Shown: one piece after another, positions 9,107 to 17,753 of the stretch
Layout of the letters: every line of letters starts with the position of its first letter
Numbering within the stretch: position 1 is the stretch's first letter
NCBI RefSeq assembly: GCF_037890695.1
Contig: NZ_CP149571.1
Coordinates: 4,308,001-4,372,000, forward strand
Direction: 5' to 3'
From: Aeromonas jandaei
Lineage (GTDB): Bacteria; Pseudomonadota; Gammaproteobacteria; Enterobacterales; Aeromonadaceae
Length of the DNA: 64,000 nucleotides
Position numbers and translations under genes: made by a program
The notes under the pieces: model-generated
Told to the model about the DNA's origin: nothing
Databases searched by the model: none
The model's input: the letters and a program-made list of their open reading frames with translations, nothing else

Positions 9107-9517
9107 TTAGCAAGCAGCCGGGGTGGAGTCGCTGTGGCAGAAACGATATTGCAGGTGGTGGCAGAGCAGCAGCCGTCGGTGCAGATAACCGAAATAGCCG
9201 GACAACTGCCTGACATAGACGAGCGGGAGGAAAAACAGCAGGCCGCAGAGCACGCCCAGGATCTCGTGCTGGAACCAGGCCAGCACCATCTGGTAGAGCT
9301 CGGGATGAGGGGCACCATCCAGTCGTCGCCCCTGCTCGAAACCAAGCCGCCACTGGGTCGCGGGTGGCAAGCTGACACTGTTGGCCAAGCCCTGATCGGA
9401 GGGTTCGTGCAGTTGCAGGGCAACCCTCTGCCCAACAGATTCCTGACGGGGGGCTGCAACAACCCCTGCAGCAGCAGAGGCGGCAAGCCACAAGAGACAG
9501 GCAATGGCGAGGGCCAT
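9107..9517 (-). CDS. Small predicted membrane protein, unknown
   Basis: 136 residues if started at ATG 9517. An N-terminal hydrophobic stretch (MALAIACLLWLAASAAAGVV, residues 1-20) could be a signal peptide or anchor. A second hydrophobic stretch (HEILGVLCGLLFFLPLVYV, about 85-103) is followed by a basic, cysteine- and histidine-rich tail. I recognise no family. Support for a real gene is the organised hydrophobic pattern and an extended -10 element at 9592-9600 on the minus strand; the ribosome-binding site is poor. It lies 153 bases upstream of the nqrE-like gene on the same strand, so the two may be expressed together. Other frames here look like non-coding shadows. Confidence 0.5.
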   Translation of the reverse strand: MALAIACLLWLAASAAAGVVAAPRQESVGQRVALQLHEPSDQGLANSVSLPPATQWRLGFEQGRRLDGAPHPELYQMVLAWFQHEILGVLCGLLFFLPLVYVRQLSGYFGYLHRRLLLCHHLQYRFCHSDSTPAAC

Positions 9518-9591
9518 CGCTTGGGTCGAGAGTCGGCCAAAAGGCGGCAAGGGATCAGTCCCGTTCAGGAGAGAGAAGTTAAAACAGGACG

Positions 9592-9600
9592 AATATATCA
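9592..9600 (-). promoter_or_regulatory. Extended -10 element upstream of the small membrane protein gene
   Basis: Read on the minus strand the sequence is TGATATATT, a TGn-TATATT extended -10. It lies in an AT-rich stretch (9580-9700), about 75 bases before the proposed ATG at 9517. No convincing -35 is seen. Confidence 0.4.
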
Positions 9601-9723
9601 CGACCCATCGCTTTATTGCATTTTTCACTATATCAAGCGGTAACTTGCGATACTTAACATCACCCGCATCATGAAATCCGCAATTTAAAACCATTGTCCA
9701 GAGTGACTCTGCACCGCAGGGCA

Positions 9724-9753
9724 AAACAAAAACGGCCACCCGAAGGTAGCCGT
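9724..9753 (-). terminator. Intrinsic terminator after recJ
   Basis: On the minus strand ACGGCTACC and GGTGGCCGT pair around TTCG with one wobble, then TTTTTGTTTTG. It begins 27 bases after the recJ stop. Confidence 0.85.
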
Positions 9754-9779
9754 CATCCGCAACAAAACAGCGCTGAAGA

Positions 9780-11510
9780 TTAGAGACCGGCGGCCTCCAG
9801 ATGCTCCACCAGCAGTTGCACGCTGCGGTTACCGCGCCACTCGTTGACGTCGAGCCGGTAGACCAGCCGCACCCGTTTCACCGAAGCATCGGGCCAGCGC
9901 TTGAGATCGACCCCGAAGGCGATGGCATCCACCGCATGGCCGGAATCTGTGGTCAGCATCATCTTGAGGTGCTTCTCCCCCACCAGCCGCTGCTGCACCA
10001 GCACGAATTCGCCGTCGAACAGCGGCTCGGGGAAGGCCTGACCCCAGGGGCCAGAGGCGCGAATAAGCTCCGCCAGCTCGATATTTAGCTCGTCCGGCAA
10101 GAGCTCGCCATCGGTGAGCAGCACCCCGGTCAAGAGCTCAGGGGTCACCAGCTCACTGATAACCGCCTCGAAAGCCCGACCGAACGCCTCGATATTGGCC
10201 TTGGGCAGGGTCAGTCCCGCCGCCATGGCGTGACCGCCAAACTTGCCCATCAGTCCCGGGTGGCGAGTATCGAGCAGTTCCAGCGCATCGCGCAGATGCA
10301 CCCCGGGGATGGAGCGGCCAGAGCCCTTGAGTTCGGTCTCGCTGCTCTCGGCAAAGGCGATGACCGGGCGGTAGTACTTCTCCTTCACCTTGGAGGCCAC
10401 CAGCCCCACTACTCCCTGATGCCACTCGTTGCGGTGCAGCACGATGCCCGACGGCACCTCGCCATCGCGAAACCGGATCTGCTCCAGGGTGGCAAGCGCC
10501 TCCTGCTGCATCCCCTGCTCGATCTCCTTGCGCTCCTGATTGAGGCTGTCCATCTCGGAAGCGAGCTGGCGCGCCAGATTGAGATCATCGCAGAGCAGAC
10601 AGGCGACCCCGAGGGACATGTCATCGAGGCGCCCCACCGCGTTGAGGCGCGGCCCCAGCGCAAAACCGAGGTCGGCGGCGGTGAGGCGGCGACCATCGCG
10701 GCCCGACACATCCACCAGCGCCTGAATGCCGGGGCGGCAGCGGCCCGCCCGGATCCGCTGCAAGCCCTGATGCACCAGAATGCGGTTATTGCCGTCGAGC
10801 GCCACCACGTCGGCAACAGTGCCGAGAGCCACCAGATCGAGGTAATCCGCCACATTGGGAGCCACGATGCCGAGCCGCTCATACCAACCGGAGTGCTTGA
10901 GGTGAGTGTTGAGCGCCGCCATCAGGTAGAAGGCGACCCCGACCCCGGCCAGCGACTTGGAGGGAAAATCGCAGCCGTGCTGGTTGGGATTGACGATGGC
11001 ATCGGCGTCAGGCAACTCCTGACCTGGCAAATGGTGATCGGTAACCAGTACCTGCATGCCGGCCGCCTTGGCCGCCGCCACCCCGGCGATGCTGGAGATG
11101 CCGTTATCCACCGTAATCAGAAACTCGGCGCCGCGGGCCACCGCCAGCTCGACGATCTCGGGGGTAAGGCCATACCCGAACTCGAAGCGGTTGGGCACCA
11201 GAAAATCGATATGGCGGCCGCCCATGGCGCGCAAGGCCAGCACGCACAGCGCCGAGCTGGTGGCGCCATCGCAGTCGAAGTCACCGACGATGAGGATCCG
11301 CTTCTGGGCGGCCAGCGCATCGGCCAGCAGCGGCACCGCCTGCGCCATGCCAAACAGGCGCTGGGGTGGCAGCAGCGAGCTGGCGCTGCGCTCGAGCAGG
11401 ACGGGATCGTCTACGCCACGGCTGGCGAAGATTTGGCGAAGCAGCGGATGCAGGTTGGCGGGCAGATGGGAATCATCAACTCGCGGACGACGACGAATGT
11501 GCAGAGGCAT
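9780..11510 (-). CDS. recJ: Single-stranded-DNA-specific exonuclease RecJ
   Basis: A 576-residue DHH-superfamily 5'-3' exonuclease acting in recombination and mismatch repair (577 in E. coli). Motifs seen: VGDFDCDGATSSAL (about residues 75-88), VTVDNGISS (ITVDNGISS here), VTDHHLPG with the DHH, SKSLAGVGVAFYL, and the DHHA1 motif GGHAMAAGL. The C-terminal OB fold has the conserved GPWGQAFPEPLFDG. ATG at 11510 is preferred; a TTG directly before it would add one residue. The start lies inside the end of the upstream dsbC-like gene (overlap 11476-11510), so translation is probably coupled, as in the E. coli xerD-dsbC-recJ order. Confidence 0.97.
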   Translation of the reverse strand: MPLHIRRRPRVDDSHLPANLHPLLRQIFASRGVDDPVLLERSASSLLPPQRLFGMAQAVPLLADALAAQKRILIVGDFDCDGATSSALCVLALRAMGGRHIDFLVPNRFEFGYGLTPEIVELAVARGAEFLITVDNGISSIAGVAAAKAAGMQVLVTDHHLPGQELPDADAIVNPNQHGCDFPSKSLAGVGVAFYLMAALNTHLKHSGWYERLGIVAPNVADYLDLVALGTVADVVALDGNNRILVHQGLQRIRAGRCRPGIQALVDVSGRDGRRLTAADLGFALGPRLNAVGRLDDMSLGVACLLCDDLNLARQLASEMDSLNQERKEIEQGMQQEALATLEQIRFRDGEVPSGIVLHRNEWHQGVVGLVASKVKEKYYRPVIAFAESSETELKGSGRSIPGVHLRDALELLDTRHPGLMGKFGGHAMAAGLTLPKANIEAFGRAFEAVISELVTPELLTGVLLTDGELLPDELNIELAELIRASGPWGQAFPEPLFDGEFVLVQQRLVGEKHLKMMLTTDSGHAVDAIAFGVDLKRWPDASVKRVRLVYRLDVNEWRGNRSVQLLVEHLEAAGL

Positions 11511-12192
11511 CAAAATTATCCAGTATCTTGAGCAGTTGTTCAGGGCTCTGGTAACCCCGCACCAGATCTCCTTCAGAGGAGATCCAGGCCGGCAGTACCT
11601 TTACCCCCAACCATTGGCTCAGGCCAATATTTTGGATAAGGGTCTCACTACATTCCTTTTGAGGCAAATAAGCTTTGAAGGGCGAATTTTGCAGCAGGGG
11701 ATCGCTGCACCAGTCGGTGGCTCGCTCTGCATGGTCAATGACCGGATAGATCGCGATGCTCACCCCGGATGCCTGCAGATGTTGCAGAGTACCGGATAGC
11801 TGACGCCGTGCCGCATCCTTCTCGCCAAGAAACAACGCGACCCAATGACGCTCATCCCGGGCCTTGAGCACAATGGGAGCATGGGCTGCCTGCGCCAATC
11901 CCAGTCGACGCTGAGTGCGCATGCCGGAGATGGTCAGGTTCTTCATATCCCGGGTCATATCCAGCATGACCCCCTGTACCAGATAATCCCCTTTGGCATC
12001 GCTATAGAGCACCCCTTTGGAGGTGCCCAGCATATACAGGCCCGCAATAGGCGTCTGATCCACCGTATATACGGATATCCCCAGCCTGGTGGATATGGCT
12101 GTTTTCAAGGCCTGGGGATCCATCCCCGCTTTGGCAGTAAATGTGCACAAAAGCATCATTCCCAGTAGTAAATACTTCACTCTTTTACTCAC
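11476..12192 (-). CDS. DsbC homologue lacking the CXXC redox motif
   Basis: 238 residues from GTG 12192. A signal peptide (residues 1-22, cut near TAKA) is followed by a DsbC-type dimerisation domain (about 23-90: GISVYTV, GLYMLGTSKGVLYSDAKGDYL) and a thioredoxin-like domain. Where DsbC has CGYC the protein reads VALFLGEKDAARRQL (about 118-132), with no cysteine at all. The nucleotide sequence is continuous there, so this is not a frameshift. The only mature cysteines are Cys162 and Cys181, matching the structural disulfide of DsbC. The position of the cis-proline is kept (VLPAWI, Pro201). It is probably periplasmic and unable to isomerise disulfides; a chaperone or regulatory role is only a guess. 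It overlaps recJ. Confidence 0.85.
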   Translation of the reverse strand: MSKRVKYLLLGMMLLCTFTAKAGMDPQALKTAISTRLGISVYTVDQTPIAGLYMLGTSKGVLYSDAKGDYLVQGVMLDMTRDMKNLTISGMRTQRRLGLAQAAHAPIVLKARDERHWVALFLGEKDAARRQLSGTLQHLQASGVSIAIYPVIDHAERATDWCSDPLLQNSPFKAYLPQKECSETLIQNIGLSQWLGVKVLPAWISSEGDLVRGYQSPEQLLKILDNFDASAHSSSSAS

Positions 12193-12441
12193 GTGGCATG
12201 AATGAATGGACTCAACAAAGTACAGCAGCACAGTTCAGCATTCAACCTGCTATTTATCGAAAAATTAATATCAGGTTGAACCAAAAAATCACGCCCCCCT
12301 GATTGCCAAGCAGAGCCAACCTCAGCAAGCTAGTCAGGGAGAACAGGTGGCATGTGCTCTTGCTACCCTGCTCCCGATAGCGGATCACAGCCAGAACAAG
12401 GCGTGACCGCTACGCTAGCGTGCTTAATTTCGGAGGAAAGA

Positions 12442-12852
12442 ATGAGTCTGATACAAGAGTTCAAGGCCTTTGCATCCAGAGGCAACGTGATCGATATGGC
12501 GGTCGGTATCATTATTGGTGCCGCCTTTGGCAAGATTGTCTCCTCCTTCGTCGGTGACGTGATCATGCCGCCTATCGGCCTGATCCTGGGCGGCGTGGAC
12601 TTCAGCGACCTGGCAGTCACCCTGAAGGCTGCCGAAGGCAGCGCTCCTGCCGTGGTCATTGCCTACGGCAAGTTCATCCAGACCATCATCGATTTTCTGA
12701 TCATCTCCTTCGCCATCTTTATGGGGCTGAAGGCCATCAATACCCTGAAGAAAAAGCAGGAGGAGGAAGCAGCCGCCCCCGCAGCACCGACCAAGGATCA
12801 GGAGCTGCTGACCGAGATCCGCGACCTGCTGAAAGCCCAACAGGAGCGTTAA
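12442..12852 (+). CDS. mscL: Large-conductance mechanosensitive channel MscL
   Basis: 136 residues, the same length as E. coli MscL. The amphipathic N-terminus [21 protein letters not shown] leads into TM1 (residues ~15-45, [25 protein letters not shown]). TM2 is [20 protein letters not shown], followed by a charged bundle [11 protein letters not shown]. It opens under membrane tension to release solutes during hypo-osmotic shock. ATG 12442 is preceded by CGGAGGAAAG, a strong ribosome-binding site, and matches the family N-terminus; the frame is open further upstream but lacks support. It is divergent from the dsbC-like gene. Confidence 0.97.
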   Translation: MSLIQEFKAFASRGNVIDMAVGIIIGAAFGKIVSSFVGDVIMPPIGLILGGVDFSDLAVTLKAAEGSAPAVVIAYGKFIQTIIDFLIISFAIFMGLKAINTLKKKQEEEAAAPAAPTKDQELLTEIRDLLKAQQER

Positions 12853-12941
12853 GCCGACTTCCCGGACTGGTGTGTATATGTGTCACGATGCCTGTAGGCT
12901 ATGGTTACATGGCGTCAATGTATTCTATGGGCATCGTGACT

Positions 12942-14477
12942 ATGCAAACATCCTCTGCTACAAACTCCAATCACAGTTTTATTCTCCGCTATCTTTTTCT
13001 GCTAGCCCTACCACTGATTTTGACCACATTGGGTAGTGCGTACCTATTTTCTGTTATGCAGAAAAATACCTTGCTAAGCACCGCCAGATTTTTTAACGAT
13101 AGTACTGCGCAGCAATGGGATAACTCACTCTCTTCGGTTGAGAGGCAAATAAATATCATCATTGCAGACATCACTGAAAACAATGGAGACCTCCCTCCGG
13201 AATTAAAACAACGTTATCGCGATATCTGGCAATACCTTCTTTACCCTGATGGCCCAATAAAAACCGTGTACTACATGCTTCAGGATAACAAGCATATCAA
13301 TTTCTCTCTTCATCCAACCCCGATAGAGTTCAAAGAGTCGGAACGTCCATGGTACCGCAATGCCATCGAGCATCCCGGCATCAATATCTGGAGTTCCCCT
13401 TACATTGACGCGATTGAAAAAACGCCGGTCGTCACCCTTTCCCATGCTGTATTCAATAACCAGGGGGAATTTCTTGGCGTGATTGGCATCGACCTGAACT
13501 TGAAAGTATTTTCAGCACGTATAGGGCGGATTCTGGAGAGTAGTAACCATGTTGTATATATGCTCTTTGACCGAGGCAGCAAGATGATTGTGGCTCATAG
13601 TGACCCTCAGGAAAATGGCAGTCGACTTGATCAATCATGGATTTCCGAATTGAAAGGCAGAAACGGAACATTAATGAGTGAAAATGGCGATCTCATCTCA
13701 TATCACGCCCTTCACAACAATCCATCATGGCTGGTTATTACTATATTTCCATTCAAGAGCGATATCCTGATTGGTGAGATACTGCCTACCATATTTATCA
13801 CTCTTGTATTGTCACTATCGATATTCACACTGGTTGCCATTATTTTCAGGCAACGTCTGGAACATACCATCAGCACGTTGGTACAAGTTGTTAGACAATT
13901 GCGTATAACCCCACCGGGGCAACAGATTATTATCCCCAAGCTGGCGGGCATAGAGGAGCTGGAGGATGAAATTGTGATGATTTCAGACAAAATGCAGGCT
14001 GAAACAGAAAAATCGCTGCGTGATGCATTAACCGGCTTGTACAACCGCCGTCATTTGGAAGAGACGCTCGCCACTCTGCATAAAGAAAATAGCCAATACA
14101 TATTGGCGATTATCGACATTGATAACTTCAAAAAAATAAATGATACCTATGGTCATCCCATCGGTGATGCCGTTTTGAAACGCACAGCTCAGCTCGGTAG
14201 CCAATTGCTGGAGGAACAAGCAACCCTGTGCCGCTTTGGGGGGGAAGAGCTGGTCGCTATTTTCGAACAGACAGATATTGCCAGTGCGCAACAGTTAATG
14301 GAGTCGTGGCGTGCCAGTATGGGGCAACAGGATTGGCGGGAAAAGGGATTGAGCGTCTCCTTTAGCGGTGGCATTGCCGAATCCCAGAATGATGCACCAG
14401 ATAGTGTGATGGCTCGCGCCGATGCAGCCCTCTATCATGCTAAACAAGCGGGCAAGAATCGCCTGCAACGGGCTTAA
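12942..14477 (+). CDS. dCache-GGDEF diguanylate cyclase
   Basis: 511 residues from ATG 12942. TM1 is residues ~15-38, then a periplasmic dCache domain (~45-270), TM2 (~278-303), and a GGDEF domain (~355-511) with RDALTGLYNRR and the active motif GGEEL (433-437). It should make c-di-GMP. No RxxD inhibitory site precedes GGEEL. Arg135, Trp137, Tyr138, Tyr154, Asp156 and Asp184 (RPWY...PYID...GID) match the pattern of amino-acid-binding dCache domains. Base composition is clearly more AT-rich than in the neighbours, and the gene lies inside the otherwise conserved xerD/dsbC/recJ region, which suggests later acquisition. The start is uncertain: GTG 12870 and ATG 12927 are also in frame. It ends 4 bases inside xerD (convergent). 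Confidence 0.88.
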   Translation: MQTSSATNSNHSFILRYLFLLALPLILTTLGSAYLFSVMQKNTLLSTARFFNDSTAQQWDNSLSSVERQINIIIADITENNGDLPPELKQRYRDIWQYLLYPDGPIKTVYYMLQDNKHINFSLHPTPIEFKESERPWYRNAIEHPGINIWSSPYIDAIEKTPVVTLSHAVFNNQGEFLGVIGIDLNLKVFSARIGRILESSNHVVYMLFDRGSKMIVAHSDPQENGSRLDQSWISELKGRNGTLMSENGDLISYHALHNNPSWLVITIFPFKSDILIGEILPTIFITLVLSLSIFTLVAIIFRQRLEHTISTLVQVVRQLRITPPGQQIIIPKLAGIEELEDEIVMISDKMQAETEKSLRDALTGLYNRRHLEETLATLHKENSQYILAIIDIDNFKKINDTYGHPIGDAVLKRTAQLGSQLLEEQATLCRFGGEELVAIFEQTDIASAQQLMESWRASMGQQDWREKGLSVSFSGGIAESQNDAPDSVMARADAALYHAKQAGKNRLQRA

Positions 14478-15373
14478 GCACGGGGATGGTGTTCGCCGTG
14501 CAGCGCCTTGAGCCGCTCGTTGGCGACATGGGTGTAGATCTGGGTAGTGGAGAGATCTGCGTGGCCCAGCAGCATCTGCACCACCCGCAGATCGGCGCCG
14601 TGGTTGAGCAGGTGGGTGGCAAAGGCGTGGCGCAGGGTATGGGGGGATAACTCGCCGTTGATCCCGGCCCGCTGGGCATAGAGCTTGATGCGGTGCCAGA
14701 AGGTCTGGCGGGTCATCATCCGGGCCAGTTTGGAGGGGAAAACCACATCCGAGCTGGTACCGCCGAGCAGCAGGGTTCGCCCCTCCCGGTAGTAGCGTTC
14801 CAGCCAGTACATCGCCTCCTCCCCCATGGGCACCAACCGCTCCTTGTTGCCCTTGCCCACCACCCGCACCAGCCCCTGCCGCAGGCTGACATGCTCGGCA
14901 GTCAGCCCCACCAGCTCGGAGACCCGCAAGCCGGTGGCGTAGAGCAGCTCCAGCATCGCCTTGTCCCGCAGCTCCAGCGGATCATCCACCAGCGGCGCCG
15001 TCAACAGCGCTTCCACTTCCGATTCGCTCAGATCGGAGGGGAGCTTCTTGGGCAGCTTGGGCCCCTCCAGCAGTACGGTAGGGTCGTCGCTGCGCAGCTT
15101 CTCGCGGTTGAGGTACTGATAGAAGCGGCGCAGGGCCGACAGAAAACGGGCCGTACTGCTGGCGGCAAACTGATGATCGACCCGCCACGCGAGATAGTGC
15201 TGGATCTCGTCCATCCCCGCCAGCAGCAGGGAGCTGCCCTGCTCGTCGAGCCAGAGGGAGAATTTTTCCAGATCGGTGCGATAGGAGCTGACCGTGTTGT
15301 CGGAGAGGCCCCGCTCCAGCCAGAGGGCATCGAGAAAGGGTTCAATCAGGGGATGTGGCTCGGGCTTGCTCAT
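14474..15373 (-). CDS. xerD: Site-specific tyrosine recombinase XerD
   Basis: 299 residues (298 in E. coli). The N-terminal SAM-like core-binding domain ends near residue 100. The catalytic domain shows Arg in TGLRVSELVGL, the His-x-x-Arg in SPHTLRHAFATHLLNHGADL, His in MLLGHADLSTTQIY, and the nucleophile Tyr in TTQIYTHV. XerC/XerD resolve chromosome dimers at dif under FtsK control. In E. coli xerD is followed by dsbC and recJ; here the diguanylate cyclase and mscL lie between. The gene is convergent with the cyclase (4-base overlap) and divergent from fldB. Confidence 0.96.
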   Translation of the reverse strand: MSKPEPHPLIEPFLDALWLERGLSDNTVSSYRTDLEKFSLWLDEQGSSLLLAGMDEIQHYLAWRVDHQFAASSTARFLSALRRFYQYLNREKLRSDDPTVLLEGPKLPKKLPSDLSESEVEALLTAPLVDDPLELRDKAMLELLYATGLRVSELVGLTAEHVSLRQGLVRVVGKGNKERLVPMGEEAMYWLERYYREGRTLLLGGTSSDVVFPSKLARMMTRQTFWHRIKLYAQRAGINGELSPHTLRHAFATHLLNHGADLRVVQMLLGHADLSTTQIYTHVANERLKALHGEHHPRA

Positions 15374-15590
15374 GGTCGGTCGCAGTCAGAAGAACAGTGG
15401 CCCATTGTAACGCCTCTGCTTGGCGGATGTGCAAGCCGCTTGCCGCGACCTGATCTGCCCGTGATATCGGGCGGTGAAGGGACGCAGCCAATCTGCTAGA
15501 CTGGCGCCCTCCCCTTATGTTGCCCATCGTGTTGCCAACAGGTGCAGCCCACACGAGCAAGCGAGAAAGCGCCAAAAGAGATAAAGAGCG

Positions 15591-16109
15591 ATGAAGATTG
15601 GTCTGTTTTACGGTTCTACCACCTGCTACACCGAGATGGCTGCCGAGAAGATCCGCGCCCTTATCGGCCCCGAGCTGGTGGATATCCACAACATCAAGGA
15701 TGTCTCCCTGCGCCTGATGGAGGATTACGAGGTGTTGATCCTCGGCATCTCCACCTGGGATTTCGGCGAGCTGCAGGAGGATTGGGAGTCCCGCTGGGAA
15801 GATATTGGCGACCTCCATCTGGAGGGGCGTATTGTCGCCCTGTTTGGCCTCGGCGACCAGCTGGGTTATGGCGAATGGTTCCAGGATGCCCTCGGCATGC
15901 TGCACGATCAGCTGGTGCCCAGAGGGGTCAAGCTGGTGGGTTACTGGCCCAACGAAGGCTACGAGTTCGATGCCTCCAAGGCGCTGATCGATGATGGCCG
16001 CCACTTCGTCGGCCTGGCCCTCGACGATGCCAACCAGTATGACCAGACCGACTCCCGCATCGAGCAGTGGGTCGACCAGATCCTGACCGAAATTCACGAA
16101 CTGCTCTGA
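15591..16109 (+). CDS. fldB: Flavodoxin FldB
   Basis: A 172-residue long-chain flavodoxin. The FMN phosphate loop is [16 protein letters not shown] (residues 6-21). The aromatic-flanked loops are [14 protein letters not shown] and [13 protein letters not shown]. An FMN electron carrier. FldB rather than FldA is called from STTCYTE (the FldA loop is typically GSDTGNTE) and from its place next to xerD, as in E. coli. ATG 15591 has AAAGAG upstream. It is monocistronic, ending at a GC hairpin. Confidence 0.93.
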   Translation: MKIGLFYGSTTCYTEMAAEKIRALIGPELVDIHNIKDVSLRLMEDYEVLILGISTWDFGELQEDWESRWEDIGDLHLEGRIVALFGLGDQLGYGEWFQDALGMLHDQLVPRGVKLVGYWPNEGYEFDASKALIDDGRHFVGLALDDANQYDQTDSRIEQWVDQILTEIHELL

Positions 16110-16123
16110 CCCGAGCGGCCTGT

Positions 16124-16151
16124 CCGGCATCCCAGCCTGTGCGGATGCCGG
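16124..16151 (+). terminator. Hairpin after fldB
   Basis: CCGGCATCC and GGATGCCGG pair around a 10-base loop, 15 bases after the stop. The following sequence is pyrimidine-rich (CTTCCTCCC) without a pure T-run, so it is a weak terminator. Confidence 0.55.
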
Positions 16152-16352
16152 CTTCCTCCCCCTTCTCTCCGCTCGCTTAAATCCTCCTTTGCCGCCAATG
16201 CGGTCGCAGTTATCGCATCGCTTTTTTCAATCGGTATCATCCGCTGACGCCATAGCGACATTTGAGTAACGCTCTGCAACAATGGGGCAGCTACACCATC
16301 ACGCTCGAATCCGGGTCGCGAAGGCTGAGACCCGCCCAGAAAAGGAGATCCT

Positions 16353-17753
16353 ATGACGCCACTCTCCCTGTTGGCCCCCGCCATCGCCCGCGACGTGCTC
16401 GATCACGCGCTGGCGCTCGGGGCTGATTTCGCCGAGCTGTTTGTCGAGCGCAAGCGCCGCAGCCAGCTCAGCCTGCTCTCCAGCCAGATAGAGAACATCA
16501 GCGGTGGCCTCGATTTCGGCATCGGCGTGCGCCTCTGCTATGGCCACAAGGTGCTCTACGGCTACACCAATCTGGCCAGCCGCGACGAGCTGCTGCGTAT
16601 CGTCACCCTGCTGGCGGCCAAAGACCGCCGCGACCCGGTGGTGACCGCCACCGCCTTCGATTTCACCCGCCTGACCGACCGCAACCCGGTCGAGCTGCCC
16701 CTGTCGGCCGACAAGCTGCTGGAGCAGAAGATCGCCTATCTGCACGCCATGGATGCGGTGGCCCGCGCCGAGAGCGACAAAGTGAGCCAGTTCTCCGGCA
16801 ACGTGCTGGGCTGGGAGCAGGAGGTGGAGATCTTCAACAGCGAAGGGCTACAGGTAGCCGATCGCCGCCACTACAACCGCATCATGGCCCAGACCATCGC
16901 CCGGGAAGGGAGCGAGCAGAGCGTCGGCTATGAGGCGCCGGGCGCCCTGATGGGCTGGGAACATGCCGAGCGCATCGATCCGCGCGAGCTGGCGCTCACC
17001 GCCACCCGTCAGGCACTGGTGAAACTGGGAGCGGCCCCCTGCCCGAGCGGCACCCTGCCGGTCATCATGGAGAACGGCTTTGGCGGCGTCATCTTCCACG
17101 AGGCGTGCGGCCACCTGCTGGAGACCACCTCGGTGGCCAAAAAGGCCTCGGTATTCCACGACAAGATGGGCCAGCTTATCGCCAATCCGGTGGTCAATGC
17201 GGTGGACGAGGGGCTGCAAGGCAACGTCTGGGGCTCCATCAACGTCGATGACGAGGGGATGGCAACCCAGCACACCCAGCTCATCAAGGACGGCGTGCTG
17301 ACCGGTTTTCTGGTGGACAGAATGGGCGCCCTCAAAACCGGTTACGCCCGCACCGGCTCCGGGCGGCGTGAATCCTACAAGTACGCTCCCACCTCGCGCA
17401 TGCGCAACACCTATATCGAGCCGGGCAACCACAGCCTCGACGACATGCTGGCCACGGTGGAGCACGGCATCTACGCCAAAAAGATGGGGGGCGGCTCGGT
17501 ACAGCCCGGCACCGGTGAATTCAACTTCAACGTGCAGGAGGCCTACCTCATCGAGCACGGCAAGATCACCAAGCCGCTCAAGTCGGCCACCCTGATCGGC
17601 ACCGGCCCGCAGGTGCTTAAAGAGATCTCCATGGTGGGCAGCAATCTGGCGCTGGCCGCCGGCATGTGCGGCTCGGTCTCGGGCTCAGTCACCACCTCGG
17701 TGGGCCAGCCGGCCCTCAAAGTGGACAATATTCTGGTGGGAGGGAACGCCTGA
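16353..17753 (+). CDS. TldD-like zinc metalloprotease
   Basis: 466 residues of the TldD/PmbA family. The zinc motif HEACGH is at 249-254 (VIFHEACGHLLETT), and a late cysteine in AAGMCGSVSG fits the third zinc ligand of TldD. Other family blocks are GWEQEVEIFNSEGLQ, GSGRRESYKYAPTSRMRNTYIEPG and LKVDNILVGG. TldD with TldE forms a heterodimeric protease that trims peptides such as microcin B17 and degrades CcdA. In E. coli tldD and pmbA are unlinked; here the partner starts at the stop codon of this gene. The HEACGH spelling and the shorter length (E. coli 481, HEAVGH) suggest a second, paralogous pair rather than the usual TldD. AAGGAG precedes ATG 16353. Confidence 0.88.
   Translation: MTPLSLLAPAIARDVLDHALALGADFAELFVERKRRSQLSLLSSQIENISGGLDFGIGVRLCYGHKVLYGYTNLASRDELLRIVTLLAAKDRRDPVVTATAFDFTRLTDRNPVELPLSADKLLEQKIAYLHAMDAVARAESDKVSQFSGNVLGWEQEVEIFNSEGLQVADRRHYNRIMAQTIAREGSEQSVGYEAPGALMGWEHAERIDPRELALTATRQALVKLGAAPCPSGTLPVIMENGFGGVIFHEACGHLLETTSVAKKASVFHDKMGQLIANPVVNAVDEGLQGNVWGSINVDDEGMATQHTQLIKDGVLTGFLVDRMGALKTGYARTGSGRRESYKYAPTSRMRNTYIEPGNHSLDDMLATVEHGIYAKKMGGGSVQPGTGEFNFNVQEAYLIEHGKITKPLKSATLIGTGPQVLKEISMVGSNLALAAGMCGSVSGSVTTSVGQPALKVDNILVGGNA

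Noticed and set aside
14474..15373. Tyrosine recombinase as a sign of an integrated element
   Set aside because: It is XerD by length, motifs and link to fldB; no attachment-site duplication or cargo is present.
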